Shown here: one piece after another, positions 40,734 to 49,861 of the stretch
Layout: each line of letters begins with the position of its first letter
Position numbering within the stretch: the stretch's first letter is position 1
Origin: Clostridiales bacterium
Lineage (GTDB): Bacteria; Bacillota; Clostridia; Christensenellales; Pumilibacteraceae
Direction of reading: 5' to 3'
Assembly: GCA_022508505.1 (NCBI GenBank)
Contig: JAFLVC010000004.1
Coordinates: 87,232-151,231 of the forward strand
DNA length: 64,000 bases
Program-made: the position numbers and the translations under genes
The notes under the pieces: model-generated
Seen by the model: only the letters and a program-made list of their open reading frames with translations
What the model was told of the DNA's origin: nothing
Database searches by the model: none

Positions 40734-42431
40734 CTACGCATACAGATTATTTTGGTACACCCTTACATAGTCGACTTGCATGGTCGCTTGGGTGAAGTCG
40801 GCGCCCGGCTCGTTGTAGTTGTCGTACTGCCCGCCGACCGCGAGGTTGATGAGCATGTAGAACGGCTTGTCGAAGGGCGCGGAGTTTGCCGACGACGAGG
40901 CCGTCGACCAGGCGACGTTGTTGTACCTTTGCACCGATACGCCGTCCAGATAGTATTCTATGTATGCGGGCGTCCAGTCGACGGCGTAGACGTGCCAATC
41001 GGCGGTCGTGCCGCTCACGACAGAGCTCGTTCCGATGTATCTGTGCGAGCCCTCGACGGTGGAAAAATGCAGGGTGTGGTCGACTATGTTTTGCAGTCTG
41101 CCCTTGGCTTCCATTATGTCGATCTCGCCGCTGTGCGGCCAGCCGCCGTAGCCGTTGTTGGAGCCCCAGCTTCCGTCAGGCTGAGGGAGCATCCAGAACG
41201 CGGGCCACATTCCGGGGCCTACGGGTGTTTTCATGCGCGCTTCGAAGTAGCCGTACGTTTGCGAGAACTTGTCGCGCGTGAGAATGCGCGCCGACGAATA
41301 CGTCCTGTCGTTGTCCATGTTCTCTTTGATTGCCGTAATGTTGAGCGTGCCGCCCGAGACGTTCACGTTCTTTTGATTGTCGGTGTAGTACTGAAGCTCG
41401 TTGTTGCCCCAGAACCAAGCTTCCGACCAAACGCCGTTATAGAAGTCGCGAATGCCCGTCTGGTATCCCCATTTGGTTGTGTCGAGGCTGTTGCCGTCAA
41501 ACTCGTCGTTAAAGGTGAGGGTGTAGCCCGTCTTTTCGGGCGCGGTGCCGCTCGGCTTTTTGAGCACGGTCACTGCGCATTCCGCCTTTGCGCCCTCGGG
41601 TACGGAAGCGGTAATCGTCGTCTTGCCTTCGGCGAGCGCGTTTATCTTGCCGCCCGACACCGTCGCGACCGAGGTGTTCGAGCTCGACCAAGACACCGCG
41701 GAACCCTTTGACGGAGTCGCGATGAGCTCCGCCTCGTCGCCGGCGTAAACGAGAAGAGTGGAGCGGTTGAGCGTAATGGTTTCGGGCACCGGCTTTGCGG
41801 TAACCGTGACGGCGCAGATCGCCGCCGCGCCTGTGGAAGAGCGCGCCACAATCGAGGTGCTGCCCGTATTGAGCGCGGTTATCACGCCTGTTTGCGCGTC
41901 AACCGCCGCGACAGTCTGATTGAGTGACGAGTATGTAACAGTCGAGCCCTTGGACGAGACGGCGGATATCGTCGCCGTTTTCCCGACCTCGATAGATACG
42001 GCAGCGGGGGTGACGGTAACCGTTTCCTTTTCTTCGGGCGGGGCGGGCGGCACGTCGGGCTCGGGATCGACAACTTCCTCGGCGGGAAGAACGGCTACGG
42101 CACGCATTGTGTAGTAGTCGTTGCCGATAGTGACGACGATAAAGGTGTTGCCCTCGGCAACGCCCGTTATCTCGCCGCCGTCGACGGTCGCTATTTCCGG
42201 ATTGAGCGACTCCCACACGGCGTCGCCCGTCGGCCATACGACGGTCACGGTTATCGACTGATCGACGCGCACGATAAGCGGATCGGACTCGTCCGAAAGA
42301 TAAATCTCGTAATCGTCGGGATCTCCGCCGCCGTCACCGTCGCCCTTGTTGAACAGCGAACAGCCGGCAAAGCAAAACGCCGACATTATGACCGCTAAAA
42401 TCGTGCATAATACGCGAAATGTTTTTGTCAT
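40734..42431 (-). CDS. GH16 beta-glucanase lipoprotein with Ig-like domains
   Basis: 565 residues. Signal peptide and lipobox FAGC (Cys near 24), a Gly/Asp-rich linker, three BIG2-type Ig domains (about 45-120, 125-210, 215-300; e.g. LYVTVTAKPVPE-type ends), then a GH16 domain (about 315-560). The GH16 catalytic motif is GEIDIMEAKG (ExDxxE, near 435); DEFDGNSLDTTKW, FEARMKTPVGPGMWPAFWML and DWHVYAVDWTP are typical of endo-beta-1,3-glucanases (laminarinases). Begins a minus-strand set with the Ig/CBM lipoprotein and GH3, matching stepwise beta-glucan breakdown at the surface. AGGGAG before ATG 42431. Confidence 0.94.
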   Translation of the reverse strand: MTKTFRVLCTILAVIMSAFCFAGCSLFNKGDGDGGGDPDDYEIYLSDESDPLIVRVDQSITVTVVWPTGDAVWESLNPEIATVDGGEITGVAEGNTFIVVTIGNDYYTMRAVAVLPAEEVVDPEPDVPPAPPEEKETVTVTPAAVSIEVGKTATISAVSSKGSTVTYSSLNQTVAAVDAQTGVITALNTGSTSIVARSSTGAAAICAVTVTAKPVPETITLNRSTLLVYAGDEAELIATPSKGSAVSWSSSNTSVATVSGGKINALAEGKTTITASVPEGAKAECAVTVLKKPSGTAPEKTGYTLTFNDEFDGNSLDTTKWGYQTGIRDFYNGVWSEAWFWGNNELQYYTDNQKNVNVSGGTLNITAIKENMDNDRTYSSARILTRDKFSQTYGYFEARMKTPVGPGMWPAFWMLPQPDGSWGSNNGYGGWPHSGEIDIMEAKGRLQNIVDHTLHFSTVEGSHRYIGTSSVVSGTTADWHVYAVDWTPAYIEYYLDGVSVQRYNNVAWSTASSSANSAPFDKPFYMLINLAVGGQYDNYNEPGADFTQATMQVDYVRVYQNNLYA

Positions 42432-42480
42432 CTAACTCCCTCTGAAAGTCCCCGTTGACTTTTCATTTATATATAGTGCG

Positions 42481-42510
42481 AGTATATCACAAACTTTTTC
42501 CTTTTGTCAA
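42481..42510 (-). promoter_or_regulatory. Promoter of the GH16 gene
   Basis: On the minus strand: TTGACA, 18 bp, TATACT, about 50 nt before the start codon. The same 18-bp/TATACT form precedes the lipoprotein at 54,218. Confidence 0.8.
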
Positions 42511-42550
42511 TAAAAATTCAAAAATCGTCCGCCGTTATTTTGTAGCGGCA

Positions 42551-42730
42551 GACTGAGGGGATGTGAAAACAGATCCTTCGACTCCGCTGTCGCTCCGCTC
42601 AGGATGACACAGAAAGAGCATATCATCACGGAACAGTGATATCAAAAAGAAAGACTCGGAATTTTTGGGTGTCATCCCGAGCTTGTCGAGGGATCTGTCA
42701 AGCGCGAGCTCTTTTCTCTCGCGCTTCCGC
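42551..42730 (+). repeat. 180-bp composite repeat, near-identical to 61727-61906
   Basis: Runs from GACTGAGGGGATGTGAAAAC through GATCCTTCGACTCCGCTGTC and TGTCATCCCGAGCTTGTCGA to TCTCTCGCGCTTCCGC. Compared by eye with 61727-61906 it differs at one position. Composite of A-end, C and a Ser-stem end (GCGCGAG..CTCGCGC hairpin). Confidence 0.9.
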
Positions 42731-42790
42731 TTTATCGGGTTCCTGTTGAGTTTAGGGGAACTGTCGGCGCAAGCGGTGAGGGGATGTGAA
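42731..42790 (+). repeat. Diverged family A unit
   Basis: GTTCCTGTTGAGTTTAGGGGAAC palindrome, GTCGGCGCAAGC and GAGGGGATGTGAAA end, before the purE promoter. Confidence 0.7.
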
Positions 42791-42823
42791 ATCTAAAATC
42801 CCAACTTTAATTATTTATTTTAA

Positions 42824-42852
42824 TTGACGAGAAAGAATATCTATGGTATAAT
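42824..42852 (+). promoter_or_regulatory. Promoter of the purE gene
   Basis: TTGACG (42824-42829), 17 bp, TATAAT (42847-42852); about 65-nt leader. No purine-riboswitch aptamer or PurR-type box was recognised in it. Confidence 0.8.
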
Positions 42853-42924
42853 GAGAGCTAAAGATTATACGCTGACCGAGTGCCGCCGAAATGGCAGTGC
42901 CCGTCATGCGCAAAGGGTGGAGTT

Positions 42925-43413
42925 ATGCTCAAGATTGCGATTGTCATGGGTTCTAAGTCCGACGCCGACAAGGTCAAGCCTGCGGTCGACATTTTCAAGA
43001 AGTTCGGAGTGGAATACACCGTCCGCGTGCTGTCGGCGCACCGTACGCCCGACGAGGCGGCGGAGTTTGCGCGGACCGCGCAGAAAAACGGCTACGGCGC
43101 GATAATAGCGGTTGCGGGCAAGGCGGCGCACCTCGGCGGCGTGCTCGCCGCGGCGACTACTCTTCCCGTGGTGGCGCTTCCCGTTTCCACCTCGTTCTTG
43201 GACGGGCTTGACAGCGTTTTATCCATTCTTCCCATGCCGAGCGGCGTGCCCGTCGCGGTCATTGGCGTAAACTCGGGTGCGAATGCCGCGCTCTTTTGCG
43301 TGCGCATGCTCGCGGCAAACGACAGGAAGCTCACCGAAAAGTACGAGGCGTACGTCAAGGAAATGCACGACAAAACGCTCGCCGACGACGCGTCGATTTC
43401 GGCGGAGCTGTAA
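42925..43413 (+). CDS. purE: N5-carboxyaminoimidazole ribonucleotide mutase
   Basis: 162 residues, converts N5-CAIR to CAIR in purine synthesis. KIAIVMGSKSDADKVKPA start, VLSAHRTPDEA active-site loop and AVAGKAAHLGGVLAAATTLP with PSGVPVAVIGVNSG are class I PurE features. Start set at ATG 42925 (GGGTGGAG upstream; homology begins here); the frame is open upstream to 42880. purK, which would supply N5-CAIR, is not in the window. First gene of the plus-strand pur group. Confidence 0.95.
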   Translation: MLKIAIVMGSKSDADKVKPAVDIFKKFGVEYTVRVLSAHRTPDEAAEFARTAQKNGYGAIIAVAGKAAHLGGVLAAATTLPVVALPVSTSFLDGLDSVLSILPMPSGVPVAVIGVNSGANAALFCVRMLAANDRKLTEKYEAYVKEMHDKTLADDASISAEL

Positions 43414-43446
43414 GCGGCTCTTTAACAGTCAACTGCCCGGACGAAA

Positions 43447-43530
43447 AGAGTGGCGTCGAGAATTTATCTTCGTCACGAAATTCATTGGGTGTAACATAAA
43501 ACCAATCACAAAAGCCAACACACAACACTG
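43447..43530 (+). repeat. Family B unit in the purC leader
   Basis: GTGGCGTCGAGAATTTATC, ATTCATTGGGTGTAACATAA and CCAACACACAACAC; a diverged unit without the TGT hairpin, ending 21 nt before the purC ATG. Confidence 0.75.
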
Positions 43531-43551
43531 AAAAAACACGAGGAGATAAAA

Positions 43552-44262
43552 ATGGAGCAAAAGGAACAGCTTTACGAGGGCAAAGCGAAAAAGGTTTACG
43601 CGACGAGCGACCCCAATCTCGTCATCGTCGACTACAAGGACGACGCGACCGCCTTCAACGGACTGAAAAAGGGCACGATAGTGGGCAAGGGCGTCATCAA
43701 CAACCGCATGACCAACTATCTCATGAAAAAGCTGGAGGCCGAGGGCATCGAAACGCACTACGTCGAAGAGCTTTCCGAGCGCCGCACGCTCGTAAAACAC
43801 GTCGAGATAGTGCCGCTCGAGGTCATTATGCGCAACGTTGTGGCGGGATCGCTCTCAAAGCGTACGGGACTTCCCGAGGGTGCAAAGCCCAAAATGCCGG
43901 TGCTCGAGCTGTACTACAAGTCGGACGAGCTGGGCGACCCCATGATAAACGAGGATCACGCCTTGGCGTTCGGCTGGGCGACGCGAGAGGAGCTTGACAG
44001 CATAGCGGCGACCGCGCGCAAGGTCAACGACATACTCACGGAATTCTTCGCTAGCGTGGGCGTCGACCTCATAGACTTCAAGATTGAGTTCGGCAGATAT
44101 CAGGGCCGAATAGTGCTCGCCGACGAGATAAGTCCCGATACGTGCAGGTTCTGGGACAGCAAGACAAAAGAAAAGCTCGACAAGGACAGGTTCCGCCGCG
44201 ACATGGGCGGAGTCGAGGGCGCGTACCATGAGATGATGCGCCGTATCGGGTTAAAAGAGTAG
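43552..44262 (+). CDS. purC: SAICAR synthetase
   Basis: 236 residues, joins CAIR and aspartate using [18 protein letters not shown] at the N-terminus, [32 protein letters not shown] and [21 protein letters not shown] are all standard PurC blocks. Length is normal. GAGGAG precedes ATG 43552. It lies 138 nt after purE; the gap is a family B unit. A strong terminator follows, so purC may end a purE-purC transcript. Confidence 0.97.
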   Translation: MEQKEQLYEGKAKKVYATSDPNLVIVDYKDDATAFNGLKKGTIVGKGVINNRMTNYLMKKLEAEGIETHYVEELSERRTLVKHVEIVPLEVIMRNVVAGSLSKRTGLPEGAKPKMPVLELYYKSDELGDPMINEDHALAFGWATREELDSIAATARKVNDILTEFFASVGVDLIDFKIEFGRYQGRIVLADEISPDTCRFWDSKTKEKLDKDRFRRDMGGVEGAYHEMMRRIGLKE

Positions 44263-44274
44263 TAGTGTATATAT

Positions 44275-44298
44275 AGCGCACCGTCACGGTGCGCTTTT
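44275..44298 (+). terminator. Terminator after purC
   Basis: AGCGCACCG-TCA-CGGTGCGCT followed by TTT, 12 nt after the purC stop. Splits the pur group into separate transcripts unless read through. Confidence 0.9.
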
Positions 44299-44308
44299 GC
44301 GTGACGGC

Positions 44309-44483
44309 ATTAGGCTCCCCTTGAGTTTAGGGGAGCTCCGCCGCAGGCGTGAGGGGGATTGTCCCCAAAAAAAGTTCCTCACGCGCGAATATCCTCTGAC
44401 GCGCGACTACGCCGTCGGAAGACCTCTAATATGGCTCCCCTTAATAAGGGGAGCTGTCGGCGAAGCCGACTGAGGGGATGTGA
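44309..44483 (+). repeat. Two family A units
   Basis: 44309-44362 (GGCTCCCCTTGAGTTTAGGGGAGC, diverged second hairpin) and 44430-44483 (GCTCCCCTTAATAAGGGGAGC, GTCGGCGAAGCCGAC, GAGGGGATGTGAAA). The 67 nt between them show no gene. Confidence 0.85.
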
Positions 44484-44517
44484 AATTCTTAACTACTACA
44501 TATTACTCGCCCCAAAA

Positions 44518-44600
44518 TAGTGGCGTCGAGCAATTTTCATCGTTACGACACTCGTCGGGCGCAACATAAAACGAACATAACAGTCAACACGCGAGGGTTT
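44518..44600 (+). repeat. Family B unit in the purM leader
   Basis: TAGTGGCGTCGAGCAATTTTC, CGACACTCGTCGGGCGCAAC and AGTCAACACGCGAGGG; its GAGGG end lies 8-9 nt before ATG 44606 and may serve as the ribosome binding site. Confidence 0.8.
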
Positions 44601-44605
44601 AAAAA

Positions 44606-45637
44606 ATGGGCAAAGATAAACATGAAAAAATCACCTATGCAGACGCGGGCGTAGACGTCACGCGCGGATATGCCGCAGTCGAAAAGATAAAGTCGCATGC
44701 GGCGTCGACGTTTAACGACAAGGTGCTGCAAGGCCTCGGCTCGTTCGGCGGCTTTTACGACATATCGGGCGAGAGCGGCGACGTTCTCGTTGCGGGCACC
44801 GACGGCGTGGGCACCAAGCTCAAGTACGCCTTCCTTTCGGGCAGGAACGACACCGTCGGCATCGACTGCGTCGCCATGTGCGTAAACGACATCATCTGCC
44901 AGGGCGCAAAGCCACTTTTGTTCCTCGACTACATAGCGACGGGCAGGATCAAGCCCGACACGATAGCGGACGTAGTCAAGGGCGTCGCCGAGGGGTGCCG
45001 GCAGGCCGAATGCGCGCTCGTCGGCGGCGAAACGGCGGAAATGCCGAGCATGTACGCGCCGGGCGAGTACGACCTCGCCGGGTTTTCGGTGGGCATAGTC
45101 AAGCGCGACAGGATAATCAACGGTTCTACCATTACGCCGGGCTGCGCGCTCGTAGGTCTTGCCTCGAGCGGACTTCACAGCAACGGCTTCTCGCTTGTGA
45201 GAAGATTGTTGGGCGAGGACGTAGAAGCGCTCGAAAAGGATATGTCGCTCGGCAAAAAGTCGTTGCTCGACGAGATTCTCACGCCTACGCACATATACGT
45301 CAAGAGTGCGCTCGCCTTAGCCGAAAAGTTCGACGTTCTGGGCTACGCCAACATCACGGGCGGCGGGTTTATAGAGAATATTCCGAGAATTTTCCCCGAC
45401 CGTATCGGCTGCAAAATAGACATCAAGTCCTTCCCGCGCCCGGCGATTTTCCAGCTTCTCGCAGAAAAATCCAACCTTGCGGTCAATGAGATTTACAACA
45501 CCTTCAACATGGGTATCGGCATGGTCGCGTGCGTTCGCGCAGACGTCGCCGACAGCTTTGTTCGCGAGGCAAACGCCCTCGGCGAAAAGGCGTACGTCAT
45601 CGGCGAAACGGTTTCGGGCGAGGGTGTTGCGCTGTGA
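44606..45637 (+). CDS. purM: AIR synthetase (phosphoribosylformylglycinamidine cyclo-ligase)
   Basis: 343 residues, closes FGAM to AIR. ITYADAGVDVTRGYAAVEKI start, AGTDGVGTKLKYAF, VNDIICQGAKPLLFLDYIATG, LVGGETAEMPSMY and the C-terminal NITGGGFIENIPRI are family blocks. Normal length. Ends GTGTGA overlapping the purN start by 4 nt, so purM-purN is translationally coupled. No dedicated promoter was recognised. Confidence 0.97.
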   Translation: MGKDKHEKITYADAGVDVTRGYAAVEKIKSHAASTFNDKVLQGLGSFGGFYDISGESGDVLVAGTDGVGTKLKYAFLSGRNDTVGIDCVAMCVNDIICQGAKPLLFLDYIATGRIKPDTIADVVKGVAEGCRQAECALVGGETAEMPSMYAPGEYDLAGFSVGIVKRDRIINGSTITPGCALVGLASSGLHSNGFSLVRRLLGEDVEALEKDMSLGKKSLLDEILTPTHIYVKSALALAEKFDVLGYANITGGGFIENIPRIFPDRIGCKIDIKSFPRPAIFQLLAEKSNLAVNEIYNTFNMGIGMVACVRADVADSFVREANALGEKAYVIGETVSGEGVAL

Positions 45638-46218
45638 AAAACATAGCCGTAATGTTTTCGGGCAACGGCACCGATTTTCAAGCGCTCATAGACGGACAGA
45701 GGGACGGCAAGTACGACGGCAAGATAGTGGTCGCCGTCACGAGCAACGGCTCGGCGTACGGCATCGAGCGCGCGCGGCAGGCGGGGATTCCATGCTACGT
45801 TTGCCGCAAGGCGGACTACGAAAGCGAGGCCGAGCGCGACAGGACGATTGCCGGAATATTCCAAAAGTTTGACGTGCAGCTCGTCGTTCTCGCGGGGTAT
45901 CTCGGCATATTGACCGCGCCCCTGCTCGAAAAATTCCCCCGCGCAATAATCAACATTCACCCCGCGCTCTTGCCCAAGTTCGGCGGCAAGGGCATGTTCG
46001 GACTCAACGTGCACACCGCGGTCATAAAAGCAGGCGAGAAGAAGAGCGGCGCGACCGTCCACTACGTCGACGGCGGCACCGACACCGGCGAGATAATCAT
46101 GCAGCGCGCCCTCGACGTGCTCGAAACCGACACGCCGGAAACCCTCCAAAAGCGCATACTCGACGAGATAGAACATCCGCTCCTCGTCGAAGCTGTTGCC
46201 AAATTGTGCGGCACCTAA
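45634..46218 (+). CDS. purN: Phosphoribosylglycinamide formyltransferase
   Basis: 194 residues, transfers formyl from 10-formyl-THF to GAR. The start is GTG 45634, overlapping the purM stop (GTGA), and gives (M)KNIAVMFSGNGTDFQAL as expected. Catalytic elements: NIHPALLPKFGGKGMFG and the Asp in HYVDGGTDTGEII. Its formyl donor can come from Fhs at 3669. Family A repeat follows. Confidence 0.96.
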   Translation: MKNIAVMFSGNGTDFQALIDGQRDGKYDGKIVVAVTSNGSAYGIERARQAGIPCYVCRKADYESEAERDRTIAGIFQKFDVQLVVLAGYLGILTAPLLEKFPRAIINIHPALLPKFGGKGMFGLNVHTAVIKAGEKKSGATVHYVDGGTDTGEIIMQRALDVLETDTPETLQKRILDEIEHPLLVEAVAKLCGT

Positions 46219-46274
46219 TAAGGCTCCCCTTAACAAGGGGAGCTGTCGGCGAAGCCGACTGAGGGGATGTGAAA
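46219..46274 (+). repeat. Family A unit between purN and purH
   Basis: GGCTCCCCTTAACAAGGGGAGC, GTCGGCGAAGCCGAC, GAGGGGATGTGAAA: close to consensus, right after the purN stop. Confidence 0.9.
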
Positions 46275-46347
46275 TTCCCTATATATGAGTGTTGTAGCAA
46301 CAAACACCGGACATCACAACGAAAAAACCATACAAGGAGTTAACAGT

Positions 46348-47964
46348 ATGAAAAAGCGCGCACTTATAAGCGTAAGCGACAAGACGGGAGTGATTGAGTT
46401 CGCTCAAGGACTCGAAAAGCTCGGCTACGAGATAGTCTCGACGGGCGGAACGCTCAAAGCCCTCCTCGACGCGGGCGTCAAGGCAATATCCATAACCGAC
46501 GTGACGGGCTTTCGCGAATGCCTCGACGGCAGAGTCAAGACCTTGCACCCGGCGGTGCACGCGGGACTTTTGGCGCGGCGCGATCTGCCCGAGCACATGG
46601 CTCAGCTCAAGGAGATGAACTACAACACGATAGACGTCGTTGCGGTCAACCTCTATCCCTTCAAAGCGACCATTCAAAAGCCGGGCGTAACCCTCGAAGA
46701 GGCGATTGAAAACATCGACATCGGCGGCCCGACCATGCTGAGGAGCGCGGCGAAAAACTACAACGACGTGCTCGTCGTGTGCGAGCCCGCCGACTACAAG
46801 GAAGTGCTCGAGCGCATAGAGAAAAAGACGGACGACAAGACGTACAGGCTGTCGCTCTCGTACAAGGTCTACCGCCACACGGCGGCGTACGACAGCCTTA
46901 TATCTTCGTATATGCAAAAGCTTTTGGGCATCGAATATCCCGAGCACATCACATTTGCTTACGACAAGGCGCAGGAACTCCGCTACGGCGAGAACCCGCA
47001 GCAGACGGCGGTGTTTTACAAAGAACCGCTCCCTCGCGCGGGCGCTTTGACTTCCGCAAAGCAGCTTTGGGGCAAGGAGCTTTCGTACAACAATATCAAC
47101 GACGCCAACGGCGCGCTCGAGCTTTTGAAAGAGTATGCGGGAACTCCCGCCGTCGTCGCCTGCAAGCACGCAAACCCTTGCGGCGTGGGCACTGGCAAGA
47201 CCGTTCACGAAGCGTACCTCAAGGCGTACGAGTCCGATCCCGTATCGGTATTCGGCGGCATACTCGCAATCAACGGCACGGTCGACAAGGCGACCGCCGA
47301 GGAAATCAACAAGATATTCATTGAGATAGTCATGGCGTCCGACTACACTAAGGACGCGCTCGAGGTTTTGGAAAGCAAAAAGAACATAAGACTGCTGCAG
47401 ATCGACGACATAACCGCGCCGCGCGCAGAAGACGCTTACGACATGAAAAAGGTGTACGGCGGACTTCTCGTTCAAAAGTACGACCAAACGCTTATCGAAA
47501 ACGAGGACATGAAGGTTTTCTCCAAAAAGGCGGAGGTCAAGACCGAAGCTTTGGCAAACGGCAAGACCAAGACGACTTACGGCACGGGCGTTGTCACCAA
47601 GCGCAAGCCGACCAAGGAAGAGATCGAAGCTTTGATGTTCAACTGGAAGGTCGTTAAGCACACCAAGTCCAACGCAATAGTCATAGGCAAGGTCGGCAGA
47701 ACGACGGGTATCGGTATGGGCCAGACCAACCGCATTTGGGCGGCACAGCAGGCGATCGAGCACGCGGGAGAGGAAGCCAAGGGCTCGGTGCTCGCGTCCG
47801 ACGCGTTCTTCCCGTTCGACGACGTCGCAAAAGCGGCTGCGGCGGCGGGCATAACCGCGATAATTCAGCCGGGCGGCTCCATACGCGACGACGACTCGGT
47901 CAAGGCTTGCGACGAAGCGGGAATAGCCATGGTGTTCGTGGGCGACAGACATTTTAAGCATTAA
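46348..47964 (+). CDS. purH: AICAR transformylase / IMP cyclohydrolase
   Basis: 538 residues, bifunctional: last two steps to IMP, using 10-formyl-THF. N-terminal IMP cyclohydrolase (KRALISVSDKTGVIEFAQG, STGGTLKALLDAG, GRVKTLHPAVHAGLLAR), then the transformylase (RYGENPQQTAVFY, CKHANPCGVGTG, SDAFFPFDD, QPGGSIRDDD). Slightly longer than the usual 510-530. Start ATG 46348 after AAGGAG; the in-frame ATG 46285 lies in repeat sequence and lacks an RBS. Confidence 0.97.
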   Translation: MKKRALISVSDKTGVIEFAQGLEKLGYEIVSTGGTLKALLDAGVKAISITDVTGFRECLDGRVKTLHPAVHAGLLARRDLPEHMAQLKEMNYNTIDVVAVNLYPFKATIQKPGVTLEEAIENIDIGGPTMLRSAAKNYNDVLVVCEPADYKEVLERIEKKTDDKTYRLSLSYKVYRHTAAYDSLISSYMQKLLGIEYPEHITFAYDKAQELRYGENPQQTAVFYKEPLPRAGALTSAKQLWGKELSYNNINDANGALELLKEYAGTPAVVACKHANPCGVGTGKTVHEAYLKAYESDPVSVFGGILAINGTVDKATAEEINKIFIEIVMASDYTKDALEVLESKKNIRLLQIDDITAPRAEDAYDMKKVYGGLLVQKYDQTLIENEDMKVFSKKAEVKTEALANGKTKTTYGTGVVTKRKPTKEEIEALMFNWKVVKHTKSNAIVIGKVGRTTGIGMGQTNRIWAAQQAIEHAGEEAKGSVLASDAFFPFDDVAKAAAAAGITAIIQPGGSIRDDDSVKACDEAGIAMVFVGDRHFKH

Positions 47965-48028
47965 ATCAATGAAAATCACCAAACACCAAATAGGCAAAAC
48001 GCCACAGCATAGGATAGAAACTGAAAAT

Positions 48029-49309
48029 ATGACAAACGTAAAGGACGACATATTGGTAGTGGGCGGCGGCGGCCGCGAGCACGCGATTGTGTGGGCGCTC
48101 AAAAAATCGCCGCGCGTCGGCAAAATCTACGGCGCGCCCGGCAATGCCGGCATGGGCGTAATCGAAACGGGGCTGTCTGCGACCGACATTGACGGAATAG
48201 TCAAGTTCGCGAGCTCGCACCCCGAAATCAAAATGACGGTAGTCGCGCCCGACGATCCGCTCGGCATGGGGCTTGTCGACAAGTTAGAAGCGGCGGGAGT
48301 TCGCGCCTTCGGACCCAAAAAAGCGGCGGCGCGGCTTGAGTGGTCCAAGGCGTACGCCAAGGACTTCATGAAAAAGTACGGCATACCGACCGCGGCGTAC
48401 GAGACCTTTACCGACGCAAAAGAAGCCAAGGAGTACGTCAAGACGTGCGAGCTTCCCGTTGTCCTCAAGGCAGACGGGCTGGCGCTCGGCAAGGGCGTTC
48501 TGATATGCAATACGCGCGACGAAGCACTGCAGGGCGTCGACGACATCATGACCGACAAAAAGTTCGGCGACGCGGGAAGCGTTCTCGTCGTCGAGCAGTT
48601 CTTGACGGGGTACGAGGTGTCGCTGCTCGCGTTTGTCGACGGCAAAAATTACTCGCTCATGCCCACGTCGTGCGACCATAAGCGCGCGCTCGACGGCGAC
48701 AAGGGGCTCAATACCGGCGGCATGGGCGCGTACAGTCCTTGTCCCAAGTTCACCGAGGGCGTAAAAGCGCTCGTCGAAAAGAGCGTTGTAACGCCGACGG
48801 TCGACGGCATGATAAAGGAGGGCGCGCCGTTCAAGGGCGTGCTGTACTTCGGGCTCATGGTAAGCGCTGACAACAGCAAGGTCAACGTGCTCGAATACAA
48901 CGCGCGGTTCGGCGATCCCGAAACGCAGAGCGTTCTGCCGCTGCTCGAAAGCGACCTCTACGACGCATTCGACGCGGTTATCGACGGCACGCTCGACAAA
49001 GCGGAAATAAAGTGGTCGGACAAGAAGTCGATAAACGTCGTGCTCGCGAGCGGCGGCTATCCGCTGTCGTACAAAAAGGGCTTAATAATCGACGGCTTGG
49101 AAAACACGGACGAAAAGGTCAACGTGTTCTTTGCGGGCGTAAAAAAGTGCCCCGACTGCGGCAAGCTCGTTACGAGCGGCGGGCGGGTGCTGTGCGTTCA
49201 GGCATTGGCGGACGATTTCGGGACGGCAAAGCGGCTCGTCTACGACAACATAAAAAAGATAACATTCGAAGATTGCTTCTATCGCAAGGATATAGGCGCA
49301 AAGCTGTAA
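48029..49309 (+). CDS. purD: Phosphoribosylamine-glycine ligase (GARS)
   Basis: 426 residues, ATP-grasp enzyme making GAR. ILVVGGGGREHAIVWAL at the N-terminus, GPKKAAARLEWSKAYAKDFM, VLKADGLALGKGV, NTGGMGAYSPCP and EYNARFGDPETQ. ATG 48029 is preferred since homology begins just after; ATG 47969 would add 20 residues without an RBS. 64 nt after purH. The C-terminal region has a CPDCGK motif, seen as an oddity. Confidence 0.95.
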   Translation: MTNVKDDILVVGGGGREHAIVWALKKSPRVGKIYGAPGNAGMGVIETGLSATDIDGIVKFASSHPEIKMTVVAPDDPLGMGLVDKLEAAGVRAFGPKKAAARLEWSKAYAKDFMKKYGIPTAAYETFTDAKEAKEYVKTCELPVVLKADGLALGKGVLICNTRDEALQGVDDIMTDKKFGDAGSVLVVEQFLTGYEVSLLAFVDGKNYSLMPTSCDHKRALDGDKGLNTGGMGAYSPCPKFTEGVKALVEKSVVTPTVDGMIKEGAPFKGVLYFGLMVSADNSKVNVLEYNARFGDPETQSVLPLLESDLYDAFDAVIDGTLDKAEIKWSDKKSINVVLASGGYPLSYKKGLIIDGLENTDEKVNVFFAGVKKCPDCGKLVTSGGRVLCVQALADDFGTAKRLVYDNIKKITFEDCFYRKDIGAKL

Positions 49310-49352
49310 GCGGCACGTGGCGACTCCGCCGCTACGATAAGCGGTTCAATAT

Positions 49353-49408
49353 TAGGCTCCCCTTAATAAGGGGAGCTGTCAGCGAAGCTGACTGAGGGGA
49401 TGTGAAGT
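49353..49408 (+). repeat. Family A unit after purD
   Basis: GGCTCCCCTTAATAAGGGGAGC, GTCAGCGAAGCTGAC (covarying second stem), GAGGGGATGTGAAG. Confidence 0.9.
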
Positions 49409-49604
49409 TTATTAAACCCCCACCGGCGCTCCGCGCCACCTCCCCCTTTGAATACTTCGTATTAAAAGTGGGAGGCAAGACGCGAAGTAATAAAGCATCG
49501 CACTTTAATTATCGTAACACCTCGCTGTCCCCTTTTAGCGCGAAGCGATCAAAGGGGAAAGTACCCACGAAGTGGGGGAAAGGGGTTAACAATATGCTCG
49601 AAGC
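49409..49604 (+). repeat. Family E composite repeat
   Basis: GGCGCTCCGCGCC hairpin, CCCCTTTGAATACTTCGTATT and CCCCTTTTAGCGCGAAGCGA with CGAAGTGGGGGAAAGGGG. No gene in this stretch; the related piece is at 31424. Confidence 0.6.
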
Positions 49605-49605
49605 A

Positions 49606-49857
49606 GTGGCGTCGAGCAATTACCTACGACACGCAACTCGTCGGGCGAAACAAAAAACCAACCACCAAAGCCCACACACGACAGCAAAAAAGGCGTCAAG
49701 AAATTTTCACCGTCACGACACTCGTCGGGCGAAACAAAAAACCAACCACCAAAGCCCACACACGACAGCAAAAAAGGCGTCAAGAAATTTTCACCGTCAC
49801 GACACTCGTCGGGCGCAACATAAAACCAACCTCAAAGTCAATACACGAAGGTTAAAA
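49606..49857 (+). repeat. Three tandem family B units (84-nt period) before purL
   Basis: Units begin at about 49606, 49690 and 49774. Each has GGCGTC(A/G)AG, CGACACTCGTCGGGCG-type core and a CACACACGAC-type end; units 1/2 and 2/3 share long exact stretches. The last unit ends in ACGAAGGTTAAAAAAAC just before ATG 49862, supplying the only AAGG-type ribosome binding site. Confidence 0.92.
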
Positions 49858-49861
49858 AAAC

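Noticed and set aside
42853..42924. Purine riboswitch in the purE leader
   Set aside because: The leader is only about 65 nt and lacks the aptamer's conserved loops and stem P1.
49606..49857. CRISPR-like tandem array
   Set aside because: The unit is 84 nt with no unique spacers between short repeats, only three units, and relatives occur singly in other gaps; no cas genes nearby.
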